From positions 1 to 7,552 of the forward strand of contig CANNLB010000098.1 in assembly GCA_947505565.1 (NCBI GenBank): 7,552 bases of DNA, in the 5' to 3' direction. The notes beneath the pieces were generated by a model. That model saw only the letters and a program-made list of their open reading frames with translations, ran no database searches and had not been told where the DNA came from. The stretch's first letter is position 1; every line of letters starts with the position of its first letter. The DNA comes from Acidobacteriota bacterium. Lineage in GTDB: Bacteria; Acidobacteriota; Terriglobia; Bryobacterales; Bryobacteraceae. Shown piece by piece: positions 7,181 to 7,552 of the stretch. A program made the position numbers and the translations under genes.

Positions 7181-7552
7181 GAGAAGAGGAGAACCCGGGC
7201 GGCGGCAGACATCTTGTTGCGGATGTAGGTGGCCCCTTCGAGACACTCCTCGGCAGTTTTGAGATGTTCGAGCATGAGAGGCGCTTGGGGGGCGTAACGC
7301 CGGATTGCGCGGAGGTAGGGCTGGTCGTCAATTTCGCCTCGACCGGATATGAGTTTGATGTAGTGGACGTTCATTTCGGGAAGCCAGGCGAAACCCTTCG
7401 CGTGGCAGGAGACGACCCAACGGCGGGGGCTATTGTAGAGGTCATCGGTTATAGCGGCGTTGTTGTGGGACAGGGCGGGGCTGTTGACGGCGATGCACAC
7501 AGCGATATTGACGCCGAAGGTGGGTCGAACGATGTCTTTCCTTAGCTTCAGG
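7177..7552 (-). CDS. Sugar phosphate isomerase/epimerase-like TIM barrel protein, 5'-partial (C-terminal part)
   Basis: 124 C-terminal residues are visible; the frame is open past the window's right edge, so the start is missing. The TGA (7177-7179) overlaps the next gene's ATG. RRWVVSCHAKGF, LPEMNVHYIKLISGRGEIDDQPYLRAI and APLMLEHLKTAEE follow the closing strands of the xylose isomerase-like TIM barrel family: the HAK histidine (codon 7402-7404), the PGRGxxD loop and the MLEHL glutamate (codon 7267-7269), both usual metal ligands. Two positions look abnormal. The segment PTFGVNIAVCIAVNSP has Ala (codon 7501-7503) where relatives carry the metal-binding Asp of an LDPVN-like motif, and the HAKD motif reads HAKG. 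Family members interconvert keto and aldo sugars or epimerise them with a divalent metal; this copy may be inactive or diverged. Confidence 0.75.
   Translation of the reverse strand, partial: LKLRKDIVRPTFGVNIAVCIAVNSPALSHNNAAITDDLYNSPRRWVVSCHAKGFAWLPEMNVHYIKLISGRGEIDDQPYLRAIRRYAPQAPLMLEHLKTAEECLEGATYIRNKMSAAARVLLFS

Noticed and set aside
6582..7331. A 249-codon minus-strand open frame spanning the membrane protein and part of the isomerase-like gene
   Set aside because: Its translation is low-complexity Pro/Arg/Ser/His sequence. The neighbouring frame gives a clean six-helix protein and a recognisable TIM-barrel end with a coupled ATGA junction.
1..7552. Mobile elements, CRISPR arrays, tRNA or rRNA genes, a defence island or another undescribed multi-gene system
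   Set aside because: I saw no transposase or recombinase motifs, direct-repeat arrays, inverted terminal repeats or RNA gene signatures. The genes are ordinary metabolic, secreted and hypothetical families.

Overview
The window is GC-rich, about 60% by eye, and densely coding on both strands. Its families are a PhoPQ-activated-pathogenicity-related protein, a large M14 carboxypeptidase relative, a Tat-type Gfo/Idh/MocA oxidoreductase, a sugar-type MFS permease and an HAK-motif sugar isomerase. Together they suggest a soil-type heterotroph, most likely an acidobacterium of the Solibacter/Bryobacter group. This rests on protein families and composition; there is no rRNA or other marker in the window.

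Layout: (1) bases 1-457, minus strand, the amino-terminal part of a PhoPQ-activated-pathogenicity-related protein. It is cut by the window edge and interrupted by an in-frame TGA where the family has Trp. (2) 478-1554, plus strand, a secreted protein that joins the N-terminal segment of a big M14-type carboxypeptidase to its C-terminal amidotransferase-like domain, with the zinc-peptidase domain missing. (3) 1586-2851, a Tat-exported Gfo/Idh/MocA oxidoreductase, followed 14 bases later by (4) 2866-4014, an MFS transporter with a TTG start. These two look like one sugar-derivative operon. (5) 4034-6625, an 863-residue protein with a TPR/HEAT-like N-half, a central SEC-C zinc motif and a conserved C-terminal PALGGKTP segment. 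Its first codons contain a near-perfect intrinsic-terminator hairpin. (6) 6602-7180, minus strand, a six-helix membrane protein of unknown function, translationally coupled (ATGA overlap) to (7) 7177-7552, minus strand, the C-terminal part of a sugar phosphate isomerase/epimerase-like TIM barrel with two altered active-site positions. The genes at 4034-6625 and 6602-7180 converge and overlap by 24 bases.

The oxidoreductase and permease probably take up and oxidise or reduce a sugar or sugar acid. The isomerase pair at the right end may serve similar chemistry but is a separate operon. No stretch over 300 bases lacks a gene. I saw no tRNA, rRNA, insertion sequence or CRISPR array, and no convincing undescribed multi-gene system. 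The most unusual observations are the M14 protein that has lost its catalytic core, the nonsense codon in its divergent neighbour, the terminator-like hairpin inside the SEC-C gene, and the possibly impaired isomerase.
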